NCBI GenBank assembly: GCA_029780675.1
Contig: JAKOYE010000058.1
Location: 1 to 32,402, forward strand
Origin: Actinomycetes bacterium
Lineage (GTDB): Bacteria > Actinomycetota > Actinomycetes > Mycobacteriales > Mycobacteriaceae
Direction of reading: 5' to 3'
Length of the DNA: 32,402 nt
Positions 19,018 to 26,967 of the stretch are shown one piece after another. How positions within the stretch are numbered: position 1 is the stretch's first letter; every line of letters begins with the position of its first letter. The notes under the pieces were generated by a model. It had not been told where the DNA came from. It saw only the letters and a program-made list of their open reading frames with translations, and did no database searches. A program made the position numbers and the translations under genes.

Positions 19018-21609
19018 GTGGACTGGCCTCTCATAGGCCGCACTGAAGAGATGCGTGTCGTCACCGACGCGCTCAGGGGTGGGGCCGATTCCTCGGGTGT
19101 GGTGATCTTCGGGCGTGCCGGGGTGGGCAAGACCCGTCTGGCCCGCGAGGCCGTCGCCGCGACGGCCGGGCCGGGTTGGTGTGTCTTCCCGGTGACCGGG
19201 ACCACCGCGGCACGGGCGATTCCGCTCGGCGCTTTCGCGCAATGGATGGGCCACACCGGGGGCCAGCCGGTCAACGTCGTCGTCTCCGTCATCGACGCGA
19301 TGACCGCCGCGGCCGGTGATGCCCGGATGCTGGTGATGGTCGACGACGCCCATCTTCTCGATGACCTGTCGGCGTTCGTCGTCCACCAACTGGTCCGCCG
19401 GCGGCTGGCGACGGTCATCGTCACCGTGCGGGCGGGCGAGACCGTTCCCGAGACGGTGAATGCGCTGTGGAAGGACGGGCTGCTGCACCGGCTTGATCTG
19501 CAGCCGCTGTCCCGCACCCAATGCGACACCCTGCTGGAGTCGGTACTCGGCGGACGGCTGATCGGTGATGCGTCCCAACGGATGTGCGACCTGACTCAGG
19601 GCAACGTGCTGTTTCTGCGCGAGTTGGTCAGGCAGGAGAGGGACGCGGGTCGGTTGACCGCGGAGGCCGGGCAGTGGCGCTGGACCGGCGATATGGCGGC
19701 ATCGCCGACCCTGGTCGACGTCGTGGAGCTCTCGATCGGTGCCGCCCCGACGGACGTCCTGGAGGTCCTGGACCTCGTCACCGTCGCCGAGCCCCTGGAA
19801 CTGGGCTGCCTGACCGCACTGACCGACCCGGCCGTGGTCGAAGATGCCGAGCGGCGGGGATTGATCACGGTGTCCGACAGCGGGATGGTCCGCGTGGCCC
19901 ATCCGATGTACGGCGAAGCGCGGCGGGCCCGGAACGGAACGGTGCGCAGCGCCCGGTTACGTGGACGCGTCGCGTCGGCGCTGCAGGAGTCCGCCGGGAC
20001 CACCGACCCCGCTCGGCTGGGTCTGCTCCTGTTGGAGTCGGACCTGCCGGGGGATCCCGCGGTGTTCCTGCCGGGAGCGCTGGCGGCGTTCGCTCGACTC
20101 GACCTGCCACTGACCCGGCGGCTGGCCGAGGGCGCGGTGACCGCCGGTGGAGGTCTGGAAGCCAGGATGCTGCTCGCCCTGGTGTTGACCCGGATCGGCG
20201 AGGCCGACGAGGCCGACCGGGTGCTGGACACGCTGCCCGCCGAGCAACCTCCCGCGGTTGCCTGGATGCCGGCGCTGCTACGCGCGACATCTGCGTTGGG
20301 TGCGCGCGCCCAGCCGGAGCTGGCATGGCAGATCGTCGACGACGCACTGCGGACCATTCCGCCGGAGTTCGCCCAGCCGTTGCTGGCGTTCCAGGTGTGT
20401 CTACTCGCCTTGGCGGCACGACCGGATGAGGCCGTCGCTGTGGCCGAGGGTATTGAACGCAGTCACCTCAGCGCCTTGCCCGCGGCGGTTCTGGCCACCG
20501 GGCTGACCATCGCCATGGGCGACCTGGGCCGGACCGAAGCCGCCATCGAGGCCGCCACGGAGGGTAACCGGCTGGCCGCCGAATCTCCCCAGGCTGCCTA
20601 CCAGTCAGTCGGCTTGAACCTCATGTACGCCGATGCCCTGGCGCTGTCGGGGCTGATCCCGAACCTCGTGGATCTCGCCGGCGAGGTGGGCCGGTTGTGG
20701 GCGAACATCCCCCGGCTGCCCACCATCGCCGCGACCGGAATCGGCGGTCTGGCGGCGCTGGTCCGAGGAGACCTGCCCGATGCGGTTCGGCGCCTCGGAG
20801 GGGCCATCGACGAAGGCGAGTCGGCCAACAACTGGAACGGCGTGAACTACCTGCTCTCCGTCGCCCACACCGAGGCTCTTGCCCGGTCCGGGGATGCCGA
20901 CGCCGCGGTGAAGGCGCAGGACCGGATGCGGGCCTGCCGGCATCCCGCCTGGGAGTTCTTCGAACCGGCGCGGTTGCGCGCGGAGTCGTGGGTTGCCGCC
21001 GCCCGGGGTCGGGTCAGCGAAGCGATCGCCGTGGCCAACGAGGGAGCCGAGGTGGCGCGTTCCCATGGTCAGTGGGCACGGGAGGTGATGTGCCTGCAGA
21101 CCGCCCTCGCGTTCGGGGACAGAACCGGGGGCCCCCGGCTGGCCGAACTCGCGGGCCTGGTCGACGGTCCCCGCGCGGCACTGGCGGCGCGCTGGGCGAA
21201 GGCTCTGACCGCTCACGACGGCGACACTCTGCTGGAGGTCTCCGAGGGCCTGGCCTCGATCGGTGATCTGCTCGCCGCCGGCGACGCCGCCGCGCACGCC
21301 GCCCTGGCCTTCGACAAGCAGGGCCGCCGCGGCTCCCGGCTGACGGCCGGTGAGCGTGCGGCCCGGATCATGCGGGACTGCGGGGCCACCTCCCCGGCGG
21401 CCCGGACGGTCTCCTCGCCGTTGCCGCTGAGTGCCCGCGAACGCGAAATCGCGACACTGGTCGGCGAGGGCCTGTCCAACAAGCAGATCGCCGAGGCCCT
21501 GACGATGTCGGTGCGCACCGTCGAGGGCCACATCTACCGGGCCTGCAACAAGCTGGGGCTGGCCAAACGCGGGGAACTCGCTGCGGTGATCAGTCAGTCG
21601 ACGCCGTGA
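19018..21609 (+). CDS. LAL-type (large ATP-binding LuxR) transcriptional regulator
   Basis: 863 residues of the STAND/MalT-like class. The N-terminal NTPase has Walker A GRAGVGKT at residues 32-39 and Walker B MLVMVDDAH around Asp109-Asp110. A long helical, repeat-like middle region (about 300-780) resembles TPR signal-sensing arrays. The C-terminus is a LuxR helix-turn-helix (about 803-860) with LSAREREIATLVGEGLSNKQIAEAL and SVRTVEGHIYRACNKLG. Such proteins multimerise upon ATP and inducer binding and activate promoters. No adjacent target operon is obvious. GTG 19018 follows the TAAAAT box. Confidence 0.88.
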   Translation: MDWPLIGRTEEMRVVTDALRGGADSSGVVIFGRAGVGKTRLAREAVAATAGPGWCVFPVTGTTAARAIPLGAFAQWMGHTGGQPVNVVVSVIDAMTAAAGDARMLVMVDDAHLLDDLSAFVVHQLVRRRLATVIVTVRAGETVPETVNALWKDGLLHRLDLQPLSRTQCDTLLESVLGGRLIGDASQRMCDLTQGNVLFLRELVRQERDAGRLTAEAGQWRWTGDMAASPTLVDVVELSIGAAPTDVLEVLDLVTVAEPLELGCLTALTDPAVVEDAERRGLITVSDSGMVRVAHPMYGEARRARNGTVRSARLRGRVASALQESAGTTDPARLGLLLLESDLPGDPAVFLPGALAAFARLDLPLTRRLAEGAVTAGGGLEARMLLALVLTRIGEADEADRVLDTLPAEQPPAVAWMPALLRATSALGARAQPELAWQIVDDALRTIPPEFAQPLLAFQVCLLALAARPDEAVAVAEGIERSHLSALPAAVLATGLTIAMGDLGRTEAAIEAATEGNRLAAESPQAAYQSVGLNLMYADALALSGLIPNLVDLAGEVGRLWANIPRLPTIAATGIGGLAALVRGDLPDAVRRLGGAIDEGESANNWNGVNYLLSVAHTEALARSGDADAAVKAQDRMRACRHPAWEFFEPARLRAESWVAAARGRVSEAIAVANEGAEVARSHGQWAREVMCLQTALAFGDRTGGPRLAELAGLVDGPRAALAARWAKALTAHDGDTLLEVSEGLASIGDLLAAGDAAAHAALAFDKQGRRGSRLTAGERAARIMRDCGATSPAARTVSSPLPLSAREREIATLVGEGLSNKQIAEALTMSVRTVEGHIYRACNKLGLAKRGELAAVISQSTP

Positions 21610-21612
21610 TTC

Positions 21613-21633
21613 GAGTAGTGAACTACTCACTAC
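21613..21633. promoter_or_regulatory. two overlapping perfect dyads upstream of an HTH gene (candidate operator)
   Basis: GAGTAGT-GA-ACTACTC (21613-21628) and GTAGTGA-ACTAC-TCACTAC (21615-21633) are perfect 7-bp inverted repeats that overlap. They lie between the LAL gene stop and the start of the small HTH gene, 30-50 nt before its start, where an autoregulatory operator would be expected. A terminator hairpin for the LAL transcript is the alternative reading. Confidence 0.55.
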
Positions 21634-21664
21634 GTCGTGCACCGATGGGGTGACACTGATCGCC

Positions 21665-22054
21665 ATGCGCGGTGCGAGTCGTAGCCATGGGCTGCTGAGG
21701 TCGGTCCAGGCCCCGTCGACCGGCAACGGGCAGGCGGTCGAGACCTGGCCGGAGTACCTCCGGCGGATCGCCCGCGGCCAGACCCAGGCTCAGATCGCCG
21801 CGCGCATCGGCATCACCCGGCTGTCGGTGTGCAACTGGATGCTGGGCAAAAGCAGGCCGAAGGCCGACACCGCCATCGCGGTGGCCCGCAGCTACCAACG
21901 CTCACCGATCGAGGCGCTGCTGGCGGCCGGCTATCTCGAACCCGAAGAGGTCGGGATTCCGATCGAGACGCGCGCCTCAATACATGACGTCCCGCTCGCG
22001 CAACTCGCCGACGAGGTGGCGCGGCGGGTGAGTGAGAACGAACCGTCGGCCTGA
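21665..22054 (+). CDS. XRE-like helix-turn-helix regulator
   Basis: 129 residues from ATG 21665; a GTG at 21650 would add five residues. A single HTH domain lies at about 25-85, with YLRRIARGQTQAQIAARIG, then TRLSVCNWMLGKSRP as recognition helix, and AVARSYQRSPIEALLAAGYL as the following helices. The C-terminus (PLAQLADEVARRVSEN) is a short amphipathic helix that could dimerise. The architecture resembles small actinobacterial and phage-type repressors. The overlapping dyads at 21613-21633 suggest autoregulation. It is convergent with the DUF3145 gene. The target is unknown. Confidence 0.75.
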   Translation: MRGASRSHGLLRSVQAPSTGNGQAVETWPEYLRRIARGQTQAQIAARIGITRLSVCNWMLGKSRPKADTAIAVARSYQRSPIEALLAAGYLEPEEVGIPIETRASIHDVPLAQLADEVARRVSENEPSA

Positions 22055-22128
22055 CAGAAGCCGCGGCGGCAGGGGTTCAGCAGCAACGGACGTAGCGGCG
22101 CTGCGCCGGCCCGCCAGCCACCGGGCGG

Positions 22129-22641
22129 CTACCCGACTCCCCGGCTCAGCCAGCTGACCTCACCGGCGTCCCCGCCGTCGCGGTAGGGCTCGAGCGCCTC
22201 ATCCCACGCGGTGCCCAACACGGTGTCCAACTCGGCGGCCAATGTGTCGGCCCCCGCCCGCATCAGCGTCCGCAGCCGATTCTCGCCGACCATGATGTCG
22301 CCGTTGGCACTCATCGCCCCGCTCCACAACCCAAGCTGCGGGGTGTGGCAGAAGCGCTGGCCGTCGACGCCGGGACTGGGATCCTCGGTGACCTCGAACC
22401 GCAGCACGGTCCAGGACCGCAGGGCATTGGCGAGCCGAGCCCCCGTACCGACCGGGCCCCGCCAGTTGGTCACCGCGCGCAGCTGGCCGGGCATGGCCGG
22501 CTGCGGCGTCCACTTCAAGTTCGCCCCTGCATTCAGGGTCGACGACAACGCCCACTCGACATGTGGGCACACCGCCGCGGGTGCGGCGTGCACATACACC
22601 ACGCCGGTCGTCGCGTCGGCAAACTGATTCGACGCACGCAT
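22129..22641 (-). CDS. DUF3145 family protein (Rv2256c-like)
   Basis: 170 residues. The start ATG 22641 is set by a strong AAGGAGG a few bases upstream; the reading frame stays open further upstream but without a good site. Conserved-looking blocks are TGVVYVHAAPAAVCPHVEWAL near the N-terminus, RFEVTEDPSPGVDGQRFCHTP in the middle and LDTVLGTAWDEALEPYRDGGDAG near the end. These match the actinobacterial DUF3145 family as I remember it. Function unknown; a soluble cytosolic protein is expected. Its 5' leader and promoter lie in 22642-22750. Confidence 0.82.
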   Translation of the reverse strand: MRASNQFADATTGVVYVHAAPAAVCPHVEWALSSTLNAGANLKWTPQPAMPGQLRAVTNWRGPVGTGARLANALRSWTVLRFEVTEDPSPGVDGQRFCHTPQLGLWSGAMSANGDIMVGENRLRTLMRAGADTLAAELDTVLGTAWDEALEPYRDGGDAGEVSWLSRGVG

Positions 22642-22750
22642 CGCTGCCTCCTTCGGCTCCACTAGGGACGTCTTCCCCAACGACCTGGCGGCTACCGAAG
22701 TTGCAGTTGTTTCGTGCGTTTCTATTGTGCCTTCTGATACACCTGTTGCG

Positions 22751-23575
22751 CTAGTCCGAGTTGTGCTCGCGCAGGACCGCATCGGAAAGCGCAGGCCACA
22801 GCGGTTTCGCCCAGTCACCGAAATCCCGGTCGGTCAACACCACCAGGGCGAGATCGCGCGTCGGGTCGACCCACAGAAATGTGCCGCTCTGGCCGAAATG
22901 TCCATAGGTGCCGACCGAATTGGTCGACCCGGTCCAGTGCGGCGCCTTCCCGTCCCGAATCTCCAAACCCAGACCCCAGTCGTTCGGCCGCTGCATCCCG
23001 TACCCGGGCAGCACCCCGCTCAGACCGGGGAACTGCACGCTGGTGGCCTCGGCATGCATCTGCGCCGAGACGGTGACCGGCCGGAGCAGGTCACCGGCGA
23101 ACACCGCCAGGTCGGCGACCGTCGACACCGCCCCGAACCCGGCCGCCTGAGCGCCGCCCTCCAGGAACGACGCCGTCATACCCAGCGGTTCGAACACCGC
23201 GCCGGCCAGGTAGCCGCCGAACTCGATATCGGAGTGACGTTCGATCGTCGCGGCAAGCACCGCGAAGCCCCCGTTGGAGTACACCCTGCGGCTGCCGGGC
23301 GCGGCCTGCACGGATTCTCCGTCCATCGACAGCCCGGAGGCGTGCGCGAGCAGATGACGAACGGTCGAACCGGGCGGCCCGGCCGGTGTCGTCAACTCGA
23401 CGGCCCCCTCCTCAACGGCGACCTGCGCCGCCCGCGCGACCAGAAGCTTGGTGACCGAAGCCAGCCGGTACCGGCGTCCGCCGTCGCCGAAGTCCGCCAG
23501 AATCCCGGACGGGCCCACCACGGCGGCCGACGCGTTGGCCACCGGCCAGTCGGCGATGAGGTCGAGAGCAGACAT
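22751..23575 (-). CDS. serine beta-lactamase-fold hydrolase (Rv2257c-like)
   Basis: 274 residues of the class C beta-lactamase/penicillin-binding-protein-like/esterase family. The nucleophile motif SVTK is at 40-43, the second motif YSN at 99-101, and an HFGQSGT triad region lies near the C-terminus in place of KTG. No signal peptide is seen, so it is probably cytosolic and more likely an esterase or peptidase-like enzyme than a drug-degrading beta-lactamase. ATG 23575 has TAGGTT (23588-23583) 7 nt upstream, consistent with leaderless transcription. It is divergent from mscR with only 34 bp between starts. Confidence 0.85.
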   Translation of the reverse strand: MSALDLIADWPVANASAAVVGPSGILADFGDGGRRYRLASVTKLLVARAAQVAVEEGAVELTTPAGPPGSTVRHLLAHASGLSMDGESVQAAPGSRRVYSNGGFAVLAATIERHSDIEFGGYLAGAVFEPLGMTASFLEGGAQAAGFGAVSTVADLAVFAGDLLRPVTVSAQMHAEATSVQFPGLSGVLPGYGMQRPNDWGLGLEIRDGKAPHWTGSTNSVGTYGHFGQSGTFLWVDPTRDLALVVLTDRDFGDWAKPLWPALSDAVLREHNSD

Positions 23576-23609
23576 CGCCGCAAACCTATCCCGACTAGGG
23601 TCTGAGAGC
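23576..23609. promoter_or_regulatory. 34-bp divergent promoter region, hydrolase / mscR
   Basis: The minus-strand -10 box TAGGTT occupies 23588-23583, 7 nt before the hydrolase ATG. The plus-strand box TAGGGT occupies 23596-23601, 8 nt before the mscR ATG. Neither gene has a Shine-Dalgarno, so both transcripts are probably leaderless, and the -35 regions must lie inside the opposing coding sequences. Confidence 0.55.
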
Positions 23610-24695
23610 ATGAGTCAACTCGTGCGTGGCGTCATTTCCCGGCGACAAGGTGAGCCGGTCGAACTCGTCGACATCGTGATCCCCGACCCCGGCCCCGGCG
23701 AGGTCGTCGTCGCCATTCAGGCGTGCGGGGTGTGCCACACCGACCTCACCTACCGCGACGGCGGGATCAACGACTCCTATCCGTTCCTGCTCGGCCACGA
23801 GGCCGCCGGGGTGGTGGAGTCCGTCGGCGACGGCGTCACCCGCGTCGCGCCCGGCGATTTCGTCGTCCTGAACTGGCGCGCGGTCTGCGGGCAGTGCCGG
23901 GCCTGCAAGCGCGGCCGGCCCTGGTACTGCTTCGACACCTTCAACGCCGGCCAGAAGATGACGCTGACCGACGGCACCGAACTCACCCCGGCGCTGGGGA
24001 TCGGGGCCTTCGCCGACAAGACCCTGGTGCACGAGGGGCAGTGCACCAAGGTCGATGACGCAGCCGACCCGGCCGTCGCCGGACTGCTGGGATGCGGGGT
24101 GATGGCCGGAATCGGTGCGGCGATCAACACCGGGGCCGTCAGCCGCGACGACACCGTGGCGGTGATCGGCTGCGGCGGGGTCGGCGACGCCGCCATCGCC
24201 GGGGCGGCCCTGGTGGGGGCCCGCCGGATCATCGCGGTCGACACCGACAACACCAAGCTGAACTGGGCCCGCGACTTCGGTGCCACCCACACCGTCAACG
24301 CCCGTGAACTCGACGTGGTGGAGACGATCCGGGACCTCACCGACGGCAACGGCGCCGATGTGGTGATCGACGCGGTCGGTCGGCCGGAGACCTGGAAGCA
24401 GGCGTTCTATGCCCGCGACCTGGCCGGAACCGTTGTGCTGGTGGGTGTTCCGACACCGGACATGCGACTGGACATGCCCCTGGTGGACTTCTTCTCCCGC
24501 GGCGGCGCCCTGAAGTCCTCGTGGTACGGCGACTGCCTGCCGGAACGCGACTTCCCCACCCTGATCGACCTCTACCGCCAGGGCCGGCTGCCACTGGACC
24601 GGTTCGTCACCGAACGCATCGGCCTCGACGCCGTCGAGGAGGCCTTCCACAAGATGCATGAGGGCGGCGTGCTGCGATCGGTGGTCGTGCTGTGA
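23610..24695 (+). CDS. mscR: S-nitrosomycothiol reductase / mycothiol-dependent formaldehyde dehydrogenase MscR
   Basis: A zinc-dependent class III-like alcohol dehydrogenase that oxidises S-hydroxymethyl-mycothiol with NAD and reduces S-nitrosomycothiol, detoxifying formaldehyde and nitric oxide. 361 residues, the length of Rv2259. Catalytic zinc ligands are Cys42 (CGVCHTD) and His63 (GHE); structural zinc ligands are Cys93, 96, 99 and 107 in [17 protein letters not shown]. The NAD fold contains [17 protein letters not shown] 23610 is supported by the divergent leaderless promoter; an upstream in-frame extension would overlap the hydrolase gene. It overlaps the next gene in a GTGA arrangement. 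Confidence 0.93.
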   Translation: MSQLVRGVISRRQGEPVELVDIVIPDPGPGEVVVAIQACGVCHTDLTYRDGGINDSYPFLLGHEAAGVVESVGDGVTRVAPGDFVVLNWRAVCGQCRACKRGRPWYCFDTFNAGQKMTLTDGTELTPALGIGAFADKTLVHEGQCTKVDDAADPAVAGLLGCGVMAGIGAAINTGAVSRDDTVAVIGCGGVGDAAIAGAALVGARRIIAVDTDNTKLNWARDFGATHTVNARELDVVETIRDLTDGNGADVVIDAVGRPETWKQAFYARDLAGTVVLVGVPTPDMRLDMPLVDFFSRGGALKSSWYGDCLPERDFPTLIDLYRQGRLPLDRFVTERIGLDAVEEAFHKMHEGGVLRSVVVL

Positions 24696-25324
24696 GCGGA
24701 CAGCGGGGCATCACCCGGGTTGTCACCCACGGCACCTTCGAACTCGACGGTGGCAGTTGGGAGGTCGACAACAACGTCTGGATCGTCGGCGATGACTCCG
24801 AGGTCATCGTCATCGACGCCGCCCATGACGCGGTGGCCATCGAACGCGCCGTGGCGGGTCGCCACGTGGTGGCCATCGTGTGCACCCACGGTCACAACGA
24901 CCACATCACCGCGGCCCCCGAGTTGTCCGCCCTGCTCGACGCGCCGGTCCTGCTCAACCCGGCCGACACCATGCTCTGGGAGATGACGCACGCCGCCCTG
25001 CCGTTCCAGAAACTGCGGGACGACCAGGTGCTCAGAGCCGACGGTATCGAACTGCACGCCATCGCCACCCCGGGCCACTCCCCCGGTTCGACCTGCCTCT
25101 ACGCCCCCGCACTGGGTGCGGTGTTCTCCGGGGACACGCTCTTCCACGGCGGCCCCGGCGCGACCGGACGGTCCTTCTCCGACTTCCCGACCATCCTGGC
25201 TTCGATCAAGGGCAAACTCGGCGCGCTGCCACCCGACACCGTCGTTTACTCCGGTCACGGCGACAGCACCACGATCGGCGGCGAACTGGTCCACTACGAC
25301 GACTGGGTGGCCAGAGGCCACTGA
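24692..25324 (+). CDS. metallo-beta-lactamase-fold hydrolase paired with MscR
   Basis: 210 residues. The dinuclear metal motif is THGHNDH (His66, His68, Asp70, His71), and [17 protein letters not shown] and YSGHGDST supply the further ligands, as in the glyoxalase II-like branch. Overlap with mscR by GTGA couples translation. MscR produces S-formyl-mycothiol, so a thioesterase that releases formate and mycothiol is a reasonable, unproven role. The last five codons (VARGH) and the stop lie in the first copy of a 29-bp tandem repeat, so the C-terminus itself is repeat-encoded. Confidence 0.88.
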   Translation: MSGQRGITRVVTHGTFELDGGSWEVDNNVWIVGDDSEVIVIDAAHDAVAIERAVAGRHVVAIVCTHGHNDHITAAPELSALLDAPVLLNPADTMLWEMTHAALPFQKLRDDQVLRADGIELHAIATPGHSPGSTCLYAPALGAVFSGDTLFHGGPGATGRSFSDFPTILASIKGKLGALPPDTVVYSGHGDSTTIGGELVHYDDWVARGH

Positions 25325-25408
25325 GGACGATCCGGGTGGCCAGAGGCCACTGAGGACGATCCGGGTGGCCAGAGGCCACTGAAGACGATCCGGGTGGCCA
25401 GAGGCCAC
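25307..25408. repeat. 29-bp tandem repeat of a hairpin plus stop codon (4 hairpins)
   Basis: The perfect hairpin GTGGCCAGAGGCCAC (6-bp stem, 3-nt loop) occurs at 25307-25321, 25336-25350, 25365-25379 and 25394-25408, exactly 29 nt apart. The 14-nt connectors all begin TGA and are identical except for one G to A change in the third (25383). The first hairpin encodes the last codons of the upstream hydrolase, and the connector starts with its stop. It probably acts as a serial transcription terminator. The near-perfect copies imply recent expansion. Confidence 0.88.
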
Positions 25409-25440
25409 TGATTCGCGGCCGAGAAAATCGCCTCGCGACG

Positions 25441-25452
25441 TATGGTGCTCAG
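25441..25452 (+). promoter_or_regulatory. leaderless -10 box of the gene at 25453
   Basis: TATGGT (25441-25446) is followed by 6 nt and the ATG at 25453; there is no Shine-Dalgarno. This is a standard leaderless arrangement. Confidence 0.6.
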
Positions 25453-25782
25453 ATGCCCAGTTCCATGCCGGAAGGCGCGCGGCCCCTCCTCGACGAACTT
25501 GCACGACGGGCGAAGGAAGCCCTGCAGCCCATCATCGAGGACGCCACCCGGCGCGCCACCGCCCAGCTGATGCTCAAGGACGCCGAAGCCGCCACCGACC
25601 TGGCGGGCAGGGTTCAGGAAGCGATCACCGCCGAGTTCTGGGGACACCCCACGAACATGCGCCGCCACCTGCCCGCGACCGTGGACGTCAGCCCGGTCCT
25701 GAGCGCGATGGCCGTCGCCGCGGTGAACGTGTTCTCGGAGTTCCTGCAGAGCCAGCCCGGGACCCTCCCCAAGTCGCCCTGA
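25453..25782 (+). CDS. small hypothetical protein
   Basis: 109 residues, mostly helical (LLDELARRAKEALQPIIEDATRRATAQLML near the N-terminus), without membrane segments or cysteines. The leaderless -10 box supports the start. I do not recognise the family. The stop TGA is one half of the central TGATCA of a perfect palindrome; the other half is the stop of the converging dehydrogenase gene. Confidence 0.65.
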   Translation: MPSSMPEGARPLLDELARRAKEALQPIIEDATRRATAQLMLKDAEAATDLAGRVQEAITAEFWGHPTNMRRHLPATVDVSPVLSAMAVAAVNVFSEFLQSQPGTLPKSP

Positions 25783-25790
25783 TCAGGGCG
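25775..25790. terminator. perfect 16-bp palindrome holding two convergent stop codons
   Basis: CGCCCTGATCAGGGCG is identical to its reverse complement. TGA at 25780-25782 ends the plus-strand gene and TCA at 25783-25785 is the stop (TGA) of the minus-strand gene, so no intergenic base separates them. The dyad could act as a terminator for both directions or as a protein site. Confidence 0.6.
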
Positions 25791-26940
25791 CGGTGGCGTC
25801 GCTGCGCGGGTCGATGAGGATCTTCGCGTGGGTCTCCGGATCCTTCAGCGCCTCAAACGCATTCGCCACGCCACCCAGCCCGACCTTCCCGGTGATCAAC
25901 GGGGTGGCGTCCAGTTTCCCGTTCGCGAGCATGTGCAGGCTGTCGCGGAACTCCAGCGGGGTGTAGCCGAACACGAACCGCATGTCGATCTCCTTGCCGA
26001 TCGCCATCGCCGGCCGGATCTGATCGATGTTCATGCACACCCCGACGACGATGACGCGGGTGTTCAACGGCGCCGCGGCGACGACGGCGTCGATCATCCC
26101 GGGCACCCCGACGCATTCGAAGATCACCGGCCGCTTCGGCCCCGCCGCACCGAAGGCGTCCGCGGCGCGGTAGAGAAGCTCCCAGGCCGGCAGCTTGCGG
26201 AGCTTTTCCATCGACCCGATGGCCAACTCCCCCAGACCGGCGAACCCGGTGATCATCCCCTTGCCGATCGCCCGGTCGTAGGGCGAGTCCACCTTCGGGT
26301 CGACGACGACATCGGCTCCGCAGCGTTCGGCCAGCGCCCGCCGCGCCGGCGAGAAGTCGCTGGCGACAATGGTTTCGACGCCCATCGCCTTGAGTTGGCA
26401 GATCACCGCCAGACCGACCGGCCCGCAGCCGATCACCACGGCCGTGTCGCGCTTGCCGACCTCGCTGCGACGCACCGCGTGCAGGGCGACGGCCATCGGT
26501 TCGGTCAGCGCGGCCACGTCCAGGGACAGTCCGTTGGGCACCGCGAACGTCATGGACGCCTCGACCAGGACCTGTTCGGCGTAACCGCCCGGTGCCAGTG
26601 GGGACAGCCCGGTGAGTTGCACCCCGCCGTGGGCCCGCACCATCGGAAACGACACCACCCGCATTCCGGTCTTGAGGCCCTTCGGGGTCTTGGGGCCGCG
26701 TTCGGCCACCACTCCGGCAAACTCGTGGCCCATCACCGTCGGCGTAGTGCGCCGGATGCAGTTCTGGTAGCCGACCTCCTCGAGCACGTCGGCGAGTTCA
26801 TCGCCGTGGTCCTTGGCGTGCAGGTCCGATCCGCAGATACCGCAGGCCTGGACGTCGAGGACGAGCTGGCCCTCGGCCGGCCGTGGTTCGGGCATGTCGA
26901 TGACCGTCAGGACACCGTTGGCACAGCTCACAGCCTTCAT
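25783..26940 (-). CDS. zinc-binding alcohol dehydrogenase-family oxidoreductase
   Basis: 385 residues of the medium-chain dehydrogenase family. Catalytic zinc region CGICGSDLH (Cys33, Cys36) and GHEFAGVV are present, with an NAD(P) fold around VVIGCGPVGLAVICQLKAMG. The four-cysteine structural zinc lobe is missing; that stretch reads SFPMVRAHGGVQLTGLSPLAPGG instead, and an extra segment (DELADVLEEVGYQNCIRR) lies before GHE. The substrate is unknown. ATG 26940 is chosen over the GTG codons at 26949 and 26946 because TAGAGT lies 7 nt upstream in a leaderless arrangement. It lies downstream of the SHOCT gene on the same strand. Confidence 0.85.
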   Translation of the reverse strand: MKAVSCANGVLTVIDMPEPRPAEGQLVLDVQACGICGSDLHAKDHGDELADVLEEVGYQNCIRRTTPTVMGHEFAGVVAERGPKTPKGLKTGMRVVSFPMVRAHGGVQLTGLSPLAPGGYAEQVLVEASMTFAVPNGLSLDVAALTEPMAVALHAVRRSEVGKRDTAVVIGCGPVGLAVICQLKAMGVETIVASDFSPARRALAERCGADVVVDPKVDSPYDRAIGKGMITGFAGLGELAIGSMEKLRKLPAWELLYRAADAFGAAGPKRPVIFECVGVPGMIDAVVAAAPLNTRVIVVGVCMNIDQIRPAMAIGKEIDMRFVFGYTPLEFRDSLHMLANGKLDATPLITGKVGLGGVANAFEALKDPETHAKILIDPRSDATAP

Positions 26941-26953
26941 TGACACCACTCTA
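26941..26953 (-). promoter_or_regulatory. leaderless -10 box of the dehydrogenase gene
   Basis: On the minus strand TAGAGT (26953-26948) is followed by 7 nt and ATG at 26940. The GTG codons just upstream of that ATG would fall within or next to the presumed transcription start, favouring the ATG. Confidence 0.55.
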
Positions 26954-26967
26954 GGCCAGTGTCGCCG

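Noticed and set aside
22055..22128. Terminator between the HTH gene and the DUF3145 gene
   Set aside because: Only short GC-rich partial complementarities (for example CCGCC with GGCGG) are present; too weak to call.
22642..22818. Longer N-terminus for the DUF3145 protein
   Set aside because: ATG 22641 has AAGGAGG at ideal spacing, and the upstream codons read as untranslated leader with no family resemblance.
25307..25408. Direct repeats considered as a CRISPR array
   Set aside because: The 14-nt connectors are essentially identical rather than unique spacers, the unit overlaps a gene end, and no cas genes are present.
25324..25412. Repeat-encoded peptide extension of the metallo-hydrolase
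   Set aside because: The 29-nt period shifts the frame in every copy and the gene has a normal TGA. Open frames through the repeat are by-products of its composition.
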